From assembly GCA_008360975.2 (NCBI GenBank), contig CM039211.1:20432943-20496942 (forward strand): DNA of 64,000 bases, given 5' to 3'. The notes under the pieces are model-generated. The model was not told the origin of the DNA and ran no database searches. It worked only from the letters and a program-made list of their open reading frames with translations. Below, one piece after another: positions 37,112 to 50,760 of this stretch. Made by a program: the position numbers and the translations under genes. Each line of letters begins with the position of its first letter. The first letter of the stretch is position 1. The DNA comes from Lichenostomus cassidix. Taxonomy: Eukaryota > Chordata > Aves > Passeriformes > Meliphagidae.

Positions 37112-37160
37112 TTTTAGTAATTCTATTTTAGTATTTCTATTAATTTTAGTATTTCTATTA
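37112..37160 (+). repeat. Short tandem repeat, 18-bp unit
   Basis: Two perfect copies of ATTTTAGTATTTCTATTA at 37125-37142 and 37143-37160, preceded by a partial copy TTTTAGTAATTCTAT. Confidence 0.9.
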
Positions 37161-37739
37161 ACAAATAAGATTATTCTTTCTTATTACCCATGAAAAAGAA
37201 AAGGGGTGGGGGTAAAAAAAATTGGGCTGTCTTACCTGGACAAAGGTTGCTGGGAAATTTTTAATGTTTTATTTCAGTAACACTCGATTGTTTTCAATCC
37301 TCAGTTCCCAGAAAGCTTTTTCATAAGGAAACTGTTCCTTTTTTGGCTGTTGGCTTGTAACTGGAAACTATCACAGGTTTCACTAATGAGTGATTATGTA
37401 CCTGATGGTCTGAATATCCATGAGATGTAGTTACCCACAAGACTGAATGTTTTTATCATTTTGTGTAGTGACAGCTTGGACAACAATTCATTTGGCTTTG
37501 AAAGCATCAGCATTAAAATGTAGAAATCCATTAAAATGCTGTATGCCAGGATTTATAAATTAGGCAATTTCCTTGATTATTGCAATCATTTACAAAATTG
37601 ATTGTCCCAGTGTGGTATAGGCAGATTTCAGCAATGATCATTGACAAGAGGCACATCCTCTAATATCTATACTCATTGTTTCCTAAAAGAAAAGCCACTC
37701 TACTATGAGGTTATTCTCCATCTCAAGGTCAATTATGCA

Positions 37740-38470
37740 TTGAAAAAGTCTACTAATGGAGAGGATCACACAGCTTTAAAGTAGAACCACTTCAGCTATT
37801 TATAGTCTGTAATGATGGCCGGAACACTTATTTTTCCTTCTGTTTGTAATTTGTTTGTTGACAGCCAAGGCATTCACTTGAATCTGTAGCACATATACTT
37901 TTTGTGATTTGTTATTGAAAGGTAAATAATTTTGGCAAATTGCAGCTGTAAATATTTATTTGATTGAAGATTTAAAAGTCAATATTGTGTTTTATTTGTT
38001 GCATCTTAAAGTTCTAATTAACCAATAGATATAGAGTGCAGTAACTTGATTTGGGTCAATTATTTCAGCAAGACACAATCAAGACATTATGTCACAAAGC
38101 AAATACCCTCTAGAAGTTTTCCTATATTAAAACAAATACAATAAAGCCACAAAATGTTAGCCACCAACCACAAAACCACAGTGCTTTCTACTTGTGTGGA
38201 AATAAGCAATTTGCATTGTAAAAACCTACAAATGCTAAATCTTAAAATGCAAGCCATTTAAAGAGATTGTTTTTGCAAACTGTACATGAGGTCCAGTCGT
38301 AGCTGGTGACAAGCTATTTTGCATCATATGCATATTATGAATTTCCAAGACTAATGTCCTGCAGATGTTAATCAGTCCTTGCCTAGACAAGATAGGCATT
38401 GATGTCACTGGGAGCTTTGATTTAATGAGCTCTTCAGGCATGACTGAATAACACAGTATCACTGTAATCA
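37740..38470. promoter_or_regulatory. Candidate conserved non-coding block in intron 3
   Basis: AT-rich but high-complexity sequence with an E-box in GCAAATTGCAGCTGTAAATA near 37938, a homeodomain-like CTAATTAACC near 38015 and a POU-like CATATGCATATTATG near 38326. No repeats, no coding sense. Not tested by alignment. Confidence 0.25.
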
Positions 38471-39410
38471 CGATTCTTACATCTTTTTTTCAAAGATAAG
38501 TGAGCAGTTCTTTTAGATCGGTAGAACCACCTGCATATTGTCTGCTGCTATGCAGCAACAGTATTGCAGTAAATGTAAAGGTACCTTTGTAGAAATGCAT
38601 TCATTTCACCTAAAGACAATGTTTTGCTGGGAAGAAAGGGAGGTTTGCACTGCCAGTGGCTGTGTAGTAGTGCATCGTGTTTAATTAGATGAATATTGGA
38701 ATCAAAGAGAAACATTTTTTTCCTATCTTGCAAAAATTTGTAGCTTATAAATTTATTGTTTGTGCTATACTGCATATTTGTTGCCCGGATTTAGCAAGAT
38801 GTGCATAAACATTTTTGTATTTTATCAGTAATTCAATCTGATACTTTCTGTGTGGAGACCTACTTGTGTAAAAGTAAGTGAATTTATTGACCTGAGGGCA
38901 TTTCTAAAGATGTTTTGATTTCATCTGTGGAGCTACAAAGTGGAGAAAAGTGGTTTTGTCATGACTACAAGTTCCTATGAAATAGAGGCCACAGGAAGGC
39001 TCTGTTCTTCATGTTGTTCACTTGTCATGGGTTTGGAAATCGAGTATAGTGGTCAGTAATTTTTATAGTCCTAAATTAGTAATCTTGCATTAAGTGAAGT
39101 GTGATCTAAAATGTATATGAAGTAAGCAAATTGAATGTTCACTATTTTTACCTAGACTAATCTTTCTGTTCTGTAAAGGTCACTATTTTTCTCTTTTAAA
39201 ATATTTTTCATGTACTTTTTACCTGATGCCATGTCAGCATTCAATGTGGAAAGCAGGGTATTAGTTTTTATCAATCTGTGAAAGGAACTTTATAGCATAA
39301 CAGACGGGTGACTGATACTATTTTTAGACAATAATTTTGCAAAAAGTGCTCACCATTTAAGTAAAAATACTTTAAAAAATGTTCCCTTTTCTATATTCTA
39401 TTTTTATTAT

Positions 39411-39470
39411 CTGTTTCTGTATCTATTTCTGTTTCTCTATCTATTTCAGTTTCTGTTTCTATTTCTATTT
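39411..39470 (+). repeat. (TTTCTG/TTTCTA)n hexanucleotide-like repeat
   Basis: CTGTTTCTGTATCTATTTCT-type words with period near 6. Confidence 0.8.
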
Positions 39471-42400
39471 TAACCTGGCTTGAATGCTCTCCCCATTTCC
39501 ACTGCTCCTGTAAAAGGAGATGAAAGAGATGCTCAATCACTTAGACAAAAATGAGGAGAACTCAGGTTGGGACTTTTATTTGTACAACCAGTTTCTAATA
39601 AACCCATCTCAATTTCCAATTGGAGAGGTGAAGAGAGAGTTGTAGGTTTTAGCCTGGGTTTGTGTTAATTCTTTTTATTGTGACCATCAAGGTTTTGGGG
39701 ACAGCTGCAGCAATGAAGTGACATTTGTCTGCCACTGAAAAAAAACATTTGTCTTTCAGAGCAAACATTCTGAGAAGATATGACATTTGATGGAAAAAAA
39801 AACCCAAGACCCTTAAAAAAAATTCTCATCCATGACTTAAGACCATTGACCATCTCAGAGCAGAAAGACTGGTGTATTGGTTGGTTAGGGTCCCTAGATA
39901 GCATGAATTTGGAAAGTTAAGGAAGAAACATTAGCATTTAATGAATATAAATGTTTCGTTTTAACTTATGCAAAAATATCATCACAGTATTTGCACAAAA
40001 CGAATAGGTTCCTGAAGGAAAAGATTTCTTTTCAAAAAGCTGTGGTTTTGATCCAAAAGTGTAAGTTGCAGATTAGTTTTGACCAGTTCTAACAGAAATG
40101 CAAAAAAAGTTACACAAGCTTAGAAATTTCACTTGAAGCTGTTGTAAACCTTTGGGGCAGTGATCAAAGTGTACCAAGCTGGGACCCAAGCTGTGTTTTC
40201 AGCAGTGTTACTTTTTCCATGGACACACATTCATGTATTGTTAGATACCATGCCAAGATTCTGGCATTCTTTTTCCTGATAAATTTGAGGTCTTGTTTCT
40301 GTGTGGGGACCAAAGATTTTTACCCATCTGAATCTCTTCTGTCATTCATGGACCAACACTGTAGAGTTTAATTTGCTGTATATCTTTCAGCATGTTTAAT
40401 AGTCAGGTAACGAGTTTAGAAAGCTCAATTTCTGATGAAATTTTGTCACAAAGAAAAGCAAAATGAAGATGAACATTGACATTTCCTTAGACCACACATT
40501 AATCTTGAAAATGTCTAGTTAAAGACTGGGTACCATATAGAAGATCAAATCTCTTCATCAGTGTTGTCTCATCTGAATTTCATTCTCTATTCTGATCAAA
40601 CCAGGGTCATGTTCAAGTTACTTGGAGTAAGAGGTTGTATTTTAGGAATGTTAACTTCTTTGTGGGTTTCTCCTGAATGGTACAAATGTGTCCCCAGTCC
40701 AGGGGTTTGGTGAATTTCCAGCAGTGGGGATTCTTCAGCAGAAACCACACAGCCTGGCTCAGGGGTGTCTGTAGCTCACCATGGGGCAGAGCCTGCATTA
40801 GAGTGGGCCATATATCAGCCATATATCTGAGCCTGGGTGGGCTCAGACTGTAACTCTGGCTGAGTAGCTGTTTGACCTTGGGGTCTGCCATTCCCAACAA
40901 AAGATGCCTGAAGGTCAGGCTGAGGTCTGCAGCCTCCCTTTCCTCCAAAGACCATATTTGTCTGTCTCTTTTCTTAACCTTTGTAAGTTTCTATTTATTC
41001 AATGAGATGTTAATTTTCATGCCCAAATTACACAACAGTGATGTGACCCAGAGGCAAGAGTGTTGCGGAAGTCTTACCTCATTATCTGAAATAGATTTTT
41101 ATTTTACTTTGGAAAGGCTAATTTGTGTGCAATTTTATAGTTTGCTGCCAAGCCAAATCAGATGGTCTCTCATTCAAAGATATAGTAACTGCCATTTTGG
41201 ATCACTTTAAAGGCCTTGGTAGAGTCTTAATCTCCTTAATCATTCTTAATTTATATTTCTTCCACATTATTACTTATCTCTTCTGAAATCTCACAGGCCC
41301 ACATATTATAATTCACACTAATCATTCACACTGTATGGCCTGCATGTCGTAGTGGCTGTATTTATGATCAGAAATAGTTACCAATGCCTCTCAGGATGCT
41401 ATCAATCACAATTTGGAATAACAAGGACAGCCACTGAAGAAGATTGAGCAACACCTTCCACTCTCTCTGAAGCTGAGCAGAACACTGCACAGACCACCAT
41501 TGTGTCTGTTTTACTGATTTTAAACTTTTCTTACTTTTGTTTCATTAATTTCTATTTTTTTAATTTTAATTTTTTTATCAAATTCTTATTTATTTTATTA
41601 TTTTTAGTGTAAAAAGCAGACATTAATTTTTTTTCTTGGGATTTTTGTGTAAAAGGATGTGCATTTGTCTTAGGGCTTCCTGCAGAGGGAAAAAACATTT
41701 AGCATTTTCATTCTGTAGGGAAGGTGATTTGATTTATTTGAAGAATTAACAGTAAGCTTGCTTTTGAGAGCACCCATTCTAGCTGTCATCCAACATTAAA
41801 TGTGGAAAAAATATTTCTCTTTCAAAATCAAAGCTGGTGTGGATGTACATTAATATTTCTACAGTTTATTCCATTGCTTTATTTAAATAATGTTATGGAC
41901 ATTCATTGCAACTTCATATTAGATTATCTGGTGAATACCTAAGAGAACTAATGTTGAGAAATTTTTGTTTAAGAAAGAGCTTGCAGTTCATCATCCAAGG
42001 ATCAGGTTGCCACAGACTGAATGTCTGAATGAATTTCTCCTTTCTTCACACCCTTTGAAAGTCTCAACATAAAAATCAGAGAGCTAGATATCTTTTTCTC
42101 AGGAAGTTCAAGCATTTATATAGGCTGAAAAAGCAGACCTGTAATTCACAGGAAAAACTGGGACAACAGACAGATGCAGGCTGCTGAAACAATGTGTTTG
42201 AAGGAGATGGAGAATAGGACAACAAGGCAGTGTAATGCCAACAAGTGTAGAGAAAGAGTCAGGGCTTTCTCAGACTATGAGTCTTGCAGAAGATTACTGC
42301 TATTCTTTCTCTTTGTTCTCAGAGATTACAGGTAATTTTAGCACTCTCTCACAAACCAGGTTAGACTTGTCTCATGAGAATTGCACTGCTGATCTATTAC

Positions 42401-44785
42401 TCAGGTTTTCTGCTGATGCTGTCTGCTGATAAGTCATAGATATCCCACAGAAAGTCACAGGCAAAACCTTTAAAAAATTATAGCATTCAGAATTAGTAAT
42501 TTTCATTCACATGTTCTGCTCTGGATTTTTCCCAATCTCTTGCTTATGAATTTAAATATTTTATCTAGGTCAAAATTTCAAAACTTCCAAGTACTATAAA
42601 AGATAGCTTCATGAATATACTTGAGAATGCAAGGCTTTTATTAAAGATCTTTTAGTGTCCTCAGCACTGTAGTAGGAAATATGGTTATTACAGCACGGGT
42701 GGACAATGGACAGATACACCTGGGGCCAGCTTGCTATGCTTCTGCTCTAAGCTGACCAAACATAAACTTGGTGTGGACTGTAAACTGTGTGGGAGTGTCT
42801 CTGCTAGCACCATGCCATGCCCAAGCCAGCAAGTCCTAGCAAGGGTGATTGTTTTATGTGTTGAAACCTGATTGTGCCTGGACAGTGTTTATTCTGATTA
42901 GAGGGAGCTGGATCTCTGTGCCTTCTGACATGACTCTACTCTGTGCCAGTTGGGAAAAACTTCTGTGGTTATTTGACCAACACCTTACTAGATTTTCTGA
43001 AAACTGAAAGATAATTTAGTCTTCCACTTTTATCTGCAGGTGATTTATCCCACCAGTAACACTGACTGAGCTACTCAATGGTATTAACCAAGAGCAAATG
43101 ATACTACTGCAAATGCCAGAGGAGGTCTTACATTGAGTGCTTTATTGCACATACACACAGGCCAAGTCAGTTCTAACATTTGCTCAAACTGCTCACAAAT
43201 CTTATGGGTGAAAGTAGAATGGTTTCATATTAAGGTCTTGAGAACTCCAGGTAAACTTCAATATTTACACAAAACCAAAGCAAACCAAAAATAAGTTGCT
43301 GTGCCTAATTACAACCAATTGGGTTAGAAGACTCTTCTCCTGAGTGCAAGACAACTATAAATAGCACAAATGACGCCTGGGTGTTTAGGCTCATATCACT
43401 ACTTCACTGTAAAATTCTGAGCTTTCACTTATTCCTTTCAACTTTGTTTGGAGCTGGTGGTGCTGAGGAGCTTACAAAAAGTATGAAGTGGCTTCCAGAA
43501 TCAGGATTTCTGAGCTTTGCCCCACTGTCAGACTGCAGGGTTTTTTTAGGTATTTTCGTTCTATGTTTCACATTGCTAGCGAGTAAAAAGGCTCCAATGT
43601 TGCTTTCCATTCAAGCAAAACCAAAAATGCTAAGAGTTTCAAAGAGAGGCAAATATTTTAAATTCATACATCAGTCTCTTAAACTTTTCATCCTGGAGGA
43701 GTCTGTTGGAAAGGCACCAGGGGCTGAGGAGAGAGAACTTGGCTTTATGCATGAGCATAGGAATTTATGTTTGAGTTGCCCATGAGCATTGCGGCATTTA
43801 ACTCTCCAGCAAAGGGTCACGGTAGCTATAAATTGTATAATATGACTTGTATCATATGACTGAAATGTCTTTGAAAAGTTGCCTTGTGTCTAGAGACCAC
43901 AACCAGAGTATTGTGGTAAAAGAGTACAAGGTGGCTGTGGAGGTGATCAGCTTCTGGAAAAAAAAAAAAGCCTTTGAATATAGTTCTTAATGGAGCGTGA
44001 TGTATTGCCTTCATTATAGAAGAGGTTAGAGTTGATTTGACTTCTTGGTTTAGACACTTACATATGTAAAAGAAAATCCAACCTGGCAGAAGGGATTTTC
44101 TATTTAATGGATGAGACGTGATAAAAAAATACCATGACTAGAAGCTGAAGTCAGACAAAATGCATCTCAAAAGAGGAAGGTAAATATCAGTAAAACACAG
44201 GAAAATCTTGCTAAAAGAGAATGGCACCTTTGACTTTTAAAAGGTCATTAGATATCTCAAATTGTGCATTTTTGGGTTAAATGATCTCAGCTTCTGCCTT
44301 CATGTCCTGTGAAACTCCAAAAACTCTTCTTTACCTCTCAGGCCGTACATGAGGAGAGCAAGACTGCCTGCATCTTCCTGGTAGAACTTTGCATAAGAAT
44401 CTCATCTTCACTGGGGTGTGTTCTGGGAATTTCTTCCCTCAGCTGCCCAGGTAGATTCTGCTTTCTTTGTGCTTCTTTGGGAGCCAGAGAATTGCCACAG
44501 GGGCTTGGTCAGGGGCAGTGGGGTGAGGTGTTAGTCTTTCATTTCACAGCTTTCATTTGTGCCCCAGGCTGACTGCCACTGTCCTTGCAGGGGTGTCACA
44601 ATCTCTACACCTTCAGGTATGGCTGTCCTGGGTTTTCTGGGCCTCAGGGCATTAACTCCCTTAACAATTCCCTGACATTACAGGGGCATCAGGTACTCAC
44701 GTCACTCAGTCCTCAAGCATGTACTGGTCCTCTCCTTTTTTTCTGTGTCTTTTCCTGTACAGAAGTTAATGGCCCATGAAGTATA

Positions 44786-44841
44786 GTCTGGAGCAGATGA
44801 CCTAACAGTCCCTTCTAGCTTTGAAATCTATAAAGCTATGA
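44786..44841 (+). mobile_element. Possible CR1 3' tail remnant
   Basis: GAGCAGATGACCTAACAGTC followed by CCTTCTAGCTTTGAAATC resembles the end of CR1-type elements (GATGACCT...CCTTCCAGCC...). Only about 55 bases are convincing. Confidence 0.35.
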
Positions 44842-47553
44842 AGCCAACCAAGAAAAGTTACTGTGTCTGTGTAAACCTTATCAAAACTGAGCTCTGCTCA
44901 TTCTCCCAAGTAAGAGTTTCTGTGCTTATAAATTCCTCTCAGCCTCCTTTTATGACAGAGTGCAGCACATCAGAGGAATTGCCTGATAAAGATGGGGAGA
45001 GAGGAGAGGGATTATTATAAAAGCTGTCCATGTGGCTCTGCCCGGAAGTCTGCATATTTCTCTTATACATGAAGTGGCATATACAGACTGCAGCTTAACC
45101 CAGAGCTCCAGAGAAATAATAATAATGTGGGAGAAATAGCAGCAGTAGCTCTGGGTTTTCTTGCAAAAGTCCTATTGCAAGAATGCTGAATGGACATGCA
45201 ACCATATACTGCAACCCCCACAGCTGTCACTTTGGCAAACCTTTTGATGAATTGGATCTTGATATTTACAGAATCTATTAAAATACAGCCCATCATGTGT
45301 TTGTTTATATGTTGACAAGATGATGTACACCCTGCAGGTCAAGGGTGATGTGAACTGTTTTGGTGTTCTTGTCAAAGCAGCTAAAAAAAGAGCATTTAAA
45401 TAATTTTTGTAGAATAATTGTCTAAGAATGTAAGAGCAACATATGAAATTCTTACTTTGAAAAAAAAAATCTCTACTGATCTGACACAAAAATCTGAACT
45501 TGTTATCAATCAAAAAGACTTTCCTACTTCTTCCCTAATATGTTAGAAAATTGGCAGCTCAGATAGAAAAACAAATAGCAAAATTAAACAGAAAGGAATT
45601 GATTTAACTACTTGGGTGGGTATCCAGTACCACATAAAATTTTTCATTTGGGCTTGTCACTTATTAAATATATTTTTTTAACTAATGGCCCTGTGCAGCA
45701 CATGCAAACCATTGCACTATTTTGCTATAAATATTCTAAGTCAGAATTAGCTTTATAAATTTAGCTTTATTTCTTAGAACATCATTCATATAAGTTTGAT
45801 TTTTCCTTGCAGTTAAGAAGAAAAAGTACTGTCTGAAATTCAGTCATTTCAGTCTAGTAGTCCTCACAGTTGTGCCTTGCAATTCCAAATGTGGCTGTAT
45901 CAAGGGTGTTACCTCTGTGAAATTAGACCCCAAATTCACATGCTGAAGGATTCCAGAGCATTCTCTCAACTTCATAACATCATTATTAAATTTTATGCTC
46001 ATAAAGCAGGCTAAGAACTAAGGCAACTTACTACAGAAGAATCTCTTTCCATCTCACATTTTTAATGCATGCTTTTTTCAGCACCTTGGAATCATCTGCC
46101 TGATAAATATATAATTCATGCCCCAAAACAAATCTAACTCATGGCCATTTTTGTGCCATCAAGGAGACTGTGGAAGAGGGCAGATAAAAAAGATGAGGTT
46201 TTCAAGGCAACAAAAAATACCCTGCTTATTTGTGTTTGTTATGTGCAAGTTGACAAATTGTTGAGGTATCCAAATGCTTCGCTGTTTTAGAAAGGATTAT
46301 TGAAAAAAAAAATATATATACATAACTATATATCTATATATGGAGTGAAGGTCAGAGTTGGGATGAAAAGCCTGAGAAAGAAGGCTGTGTGAAGCAGCTG
46401 AAAAAGAAAGAATAGGTGGAAAAAAATGAAGGAATGAAGAAATGGTTCTAGGCAGCATGAAAAAGGAGGGATCAGCAGTGTTGCCGATGAGAAACACAAG
46501 GTGACAGCTGGACATGAGCTGTCCTGAGATGTTGTGCTGAAGAAGAGGTAGTGTTGGCCCTCCTGTTCCCCTTGGGAAGAGGGACCTGGGAACAGCTCTT
46601 GCTATCTTGAGATTTCCCCTTCCTAAAGGCAACAGGCTGTGCCAGTTTAGCTTTGATGACAGCTTATTCCTGGACCCTGGGGTCCCTCAGTAGGCTGCCC
46701 CTTGCATCAGGTCTGGGAAAGGAAGCAGAGCAGCCTGTTCTTCTATTTGTAGTACAGAAAGGAGATTCAGGACTTTTCTGAGCTGAAATACTGCTAGCTT
46801 TTTTCTGTTCCTTCTTTTTTGTTATAGATTTCTAAGACTGTTCTGGCAAAGCGAAGTGCTCATAACTTTGTTTCAAAATGAAAGCCAAGAGACTCCTTCT
46901 CATATCTGGAACCCTCTTTCTCTTTATTCTTTCAACTTGACTTAACCTTGCTCTAAAAACATTACTTTCTGTCATTTCTCTCTGTCTCCCCCCTCCCTTG
47001 TTTTGGTTTTTAAATTTATTTTCTGCTGGATAGACAACAATGAACCATTTAGAACTAGTTGTGAGATTGCATTGTGTTCAGATGCTTGCCCAGAGAGACC
47101 TAAGCTGGTATCACCAAAACCAGAGGTGTGGTCATCAGATGTTAGTGCCCTTTGGTCACTAAGGCTATATCTACCTTCTACAATGAGGTGCTGGGCTGAG
47201 TTCTTTCTGAATGAGCTATTGCACGTGCGTGGCACAATAGAGGTGAATTTTTGGTATTTCTAGCCTGGGTGCATCCTTTCAGTGTGCCTGGGTGTGACAC
47301 ATTAAGGTGCACTCACCAGCTGGCAAGGCTTGAGATTCTAAAATCACCCAAATCAGTGATCAGGGCTCTAAGCAGACCTCAGTGGTTAAACTGCATACAA
47401 GACTTAAGTGCCCTAGGAAGAAAAAAAGTGTCCCAATTTCCCTGTTGTTCTGAGCTACTATTATGATGGTACCTAAGTAGATGCTGAAGATGTTTCAGCT
47501 GCATGGTAAATGGAAACCTCAAGTAAGAAAATCTGAACCTGGATGACAACCCA

Positions 47554-47635
47554 TTTTTTTGTTTTTGTTTTGTTTGTTTGGGTTTTTTGCTGTTTGTTTG
47601 TTTGGTTGGTTGGTTTAGTTTTTGGGGGTTTTTTG
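47554..47635 (+). repeat. T/G-rich (GTTT)n low-complexity tract
   Basis: GTTTGTTTG and GGTTGGTTGG units with T runs. Confidence 0.8.
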
Positions 47636-48298
47636 TATTGAACCGAATTTCTTAATTTTTTGGAAGGTCACAATGAATTTTGATGCATATCATTTAAAGA
47701 ACTAAGCAGTACAGTGTAAAGCAAAGGAAGGAGGTGAATACGATTCAAAAATCAAAGTGTCTGCAAAAAAAGTCCAATTCACTTGAACTGCATTTTATTA
47801 TATTTTTTTTTTATTTATAAGTGTGTAATAAAGGTTGCACCATGGTTTACACCCCTGTAAACTGGAGCATGAATTGTAGACAAGCATTGGACTTGCATTA
47901 CATTTTCCAGATTTTCCAACTTTGTTAGACTGAATGCTCTTTGGACAATGTTTCTGACAGTTTAATTAATTATAATGGAAATGTAACAAAATGCTCATGC
48001 CTTTAACTGTATTCTTTGGCAAGTATTACGCTTCATGGAGAACTTCATAACTCTAAAAAGGAAGGAATCCAATATATTAGTTAAGCTTTTTCATTTTTAT
48101 TAATGGTCTTTGTTATGTGGTTGCTTGTGTGGGAAGCAGACTTTCAGACAAGAAGAATGAGAAAAAGGAAGAACCAAAGAAACAGCTCTCTAGTGTCATG
48201 CTAAAGGGCTCTCATGAGCCTTATGGGCAGATTAAATTGCATTCAGTGAATGTGCTTAGAAATAAGTATGGTGTGGGATTTAGTCACTGGTAATTGAT

Positions 48299-48419
48299 AC
48301 ATAATCATAGGATGGTCTGTGTTTGGAGGGACCTTAAAGACCCTGTAGCTCCAACCCCTCTCCCACCAGGCCAGGTTGCTCAAAACACCACCCAGCCTGG
48401 CCTTGAGCAGTCCCAGAGT
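48299..48419 (-). mobile_element. CR1 LINE 3' fragment in intron 3
   Basis: AATCATAGGATGGTCTGTG, GAGGGACCTTAAAGACCC, TCCAACCCCTCTCCCACCAG and CACCCAGCCTGGCCTTGAGC are the reverse complement of the avian CR1 3' end. Confidence 0.9.
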
Positions 48420-49299
48420 AATCCTTGGTGTTAGGCTCAGACATCACAAAGGAAAAAGAAGACAACCATGTTGCTTGCTCGTAGCTGTGGCTACTTTCAC
48501 CACAGGCTACTAAGCTGCTGTCCATGGCTCGCTGGTGGTCTGCAGGACCTTGCAAAGTGTCCTGCAGATTACATGAAGGACTGAGTTCAAAGGAGTCTCA
48601 ATAGGTGGTATAATTATGGGCTGTATTTCAGCACCATCATGACAGATGCTTTCTCTGACACAAGACAGGACTCATACCATGCCTAGTATTGGCATTCCAC
48701 TAGGATTTCCACACACGGAGTTAAGGATATCTGTGCACTCACCAGACAATTGTTTGCAAATGTCGTATTTGTGTGTGCATGCTCTCAGTTTGCCTGTGAA
48801 GTCTTGTCACTGCTGAATGCCAAGTGTCAATAGAGAGCATGGGCACAGCTCAATTCAGCAGGTTAAAAACTGGCTCTCCCTGTAGCTAGTTGCATGTTTG
48901 GAAAAGATGATTATGGCAAGAGTCACTAGATGACACTGTTACATAGTTTCACGCAATCGTTTTTCTTAGTGCCTGTGTAGATACGCTGTAGTGTCTCCTG
49001 TTTCAGCTCCTGTTAGTTAATTTTAATGCAACCATCAGGATGATTTCCTCTCTAATTAAGTCTTTCTGATTAAACTTGGGTGGAGGGCAGAGTTGGTACT
49101 TTATTTAGTACAAGGCTGAGTACAGTTTAAGTCCCAAAGACCTGATTTTCACAGCAATGATTTCCCCACTGTTACAAAAAAAGGTCTCCGAAGACCTGTG
49201 CCTTTGGAGAGCTCAGAAGATGGTCCTGTGCACCAGAGGACAAGGCTGTGCTGGGTGGTGCCTTTGGAGAGAAAAGGGCAGTAAGGGGAGCCACAGCTG

Positions 49300-49323
49300 C
49301 TTTACTAGAACCTTTACTAGAAC
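49300..49323 (+). repeat. Tandem duplication of 12 bp
   Basis: CTTTACTAGAAC occurs twice head to tail. The flank also has a direct repeat of GCCTTTGGAGAG (near 49199 and 49260). Confidence 0.85.
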
Positions 49324-49919
49324 TGCCTCCCAGTTCAACCCGGTTCTGACGTGGATTGATGGACTGTTTGGAGCCACTGCATCTTCCCCTGGCCCTTCTC
49401 TCAATGGAGGGATTAGAGCCTGTGGTTTTAAGTAAAGACTTTTTTCTCCTTCATTTGATAAGGCTGAAATATTTAGGCCCACCAGGCTCTACTCTTTTAT
49501 GCTGACGCTTATAATGTCAATATTTTGCTGCAGTTCAAGCAGAGGTATCCCATTCTTGTCGTGCTCCAGACATTCTCATACCCTTGCCATCACATATTAC
49601 CTCAAGGCTTCCATGAAATGTCTTGAGACATCCCAGCCAGTCAAGTATTGAAATTAAAATTGAGTGGAAGGGGAACGCTTTTATTTATTTATTTGCTTAT
49701 TTTAACTTTTGAGCATGTGTCTGAAAAGCTTCACCAACGCAGTAGTTTAGTGAGCAGTATGACAAAAAAAGAAGTGGTTTTTTTTCCTTTTGCTTTTTTC
49801 TCTTTTGCCCTGCTACAATCATTTACGGGGCAGGAAATGTCATTCTAGGGAAGAAGCTTTCAGCAGCCTTACAAACCATAGCTCTCTTGAAAACTGCTGT
49901 TGTTGCTGTGTACTCAATT

Positions 49920-49961
49920 AAAAAAAAAAAAGGAAAAAAAAAAGGGGAAAAAAAAGGGGAG
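49920..49961 (+). repeat. A-rich tract with GG interruptions
   Basis: A runs of about 7-13 bases split by GG or GGGG. Confidence 0.85.
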
Positions 49962-50251
49962 AAGTGTATTTTGGACAGAATGCTGAAAAAAAGTTAAAAA
50001 ACTCCAAACTCCTGATTGGTTAATAGCATGCTTTCATAGACATAATGGTGGCTAAGTGTTTTAAGACTGGTACAATTCTATATATTTACTTATAAACACA
50101 TTTATATAGAGACGATATTTCTGTTCGTCTGGTAAAAAAATATACTTCAGTAGTCACACTTCAATGTTAAGATGATAAAAATTGTTTATACACTTTTCTT
50201 CAAGAGCATGAGAAGCAACCAGTAAGAACACAGTACAAAAATGGCTGAATT

Positions 50252-50304
50252 CTTTGAGTACTGAGAATAGTACTCAAAGTACTACCCTAGTAAGAGACTA
50301 GGGT
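50252..50304. repeat. Two adjacent perfect hairpins
   Basis: First: CTTTGAGTACT (50252-50262), 6-base loop, AGTACTCAAAG (50269-50279). Second: ACCCTAGT (50284-50291), 5-base loop, ACTAGGGT (50297-50304). They are separated by four bases. Confidence 0.9.
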
Positions 50305-50729
50305 GTGGCAATTTATAGCAGGTTGTGCTTGCAGCATCAGCCAATAACACTCAATATCTGTAAGTACTGATCTAAGGGAGTTAACCCTGATTATGATATG
50401 CTGCCCTCTGAGGCTGCCTGTTTCTCTCCATTGTCTCTACAAGGACTTTGGGTAACAGGCTGAGGTTATATATTTAACCCTAGTTGGTTATTGCTATGTG
50501 AAATGAATCCTACTGTCAATTGAGTAACAAGTTTCATTTTACAGTGCATTTGAGCAAAGGAAGTCACCAACAATGCTCCAATACTTATTGTCAGATTGCC
50601 CCATGGCAAATTCATTCTGAATGCATTGCATTTCATCTAAAGATGTTTCTGCACCTCTGGGCATATACAGGCAAAATAATTTTAATTGGGGTAATTATTT
50701 CAGTCTTATAAATATGTAATTCCAACAAA

Positions 50730-50760
50730 ACTGAGTTTGCTGCAGGATAGCAAACTCAGT
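50730..50760. repeat. Perfect 12-bp inverted repeat, 7-base loop
   Basis: ACTGAGTTTGCT (50730-50741), loop GCAGGAT, AGCAAACTCAGT (50749-50760). Confidence 0.9.

Noticed and set aside
43381..43785. 134-codon + strand frame (others of this size at 12098 and 60778)
   Set aside because: No start context, domain or splice logic; expected by chance over 64 kb.
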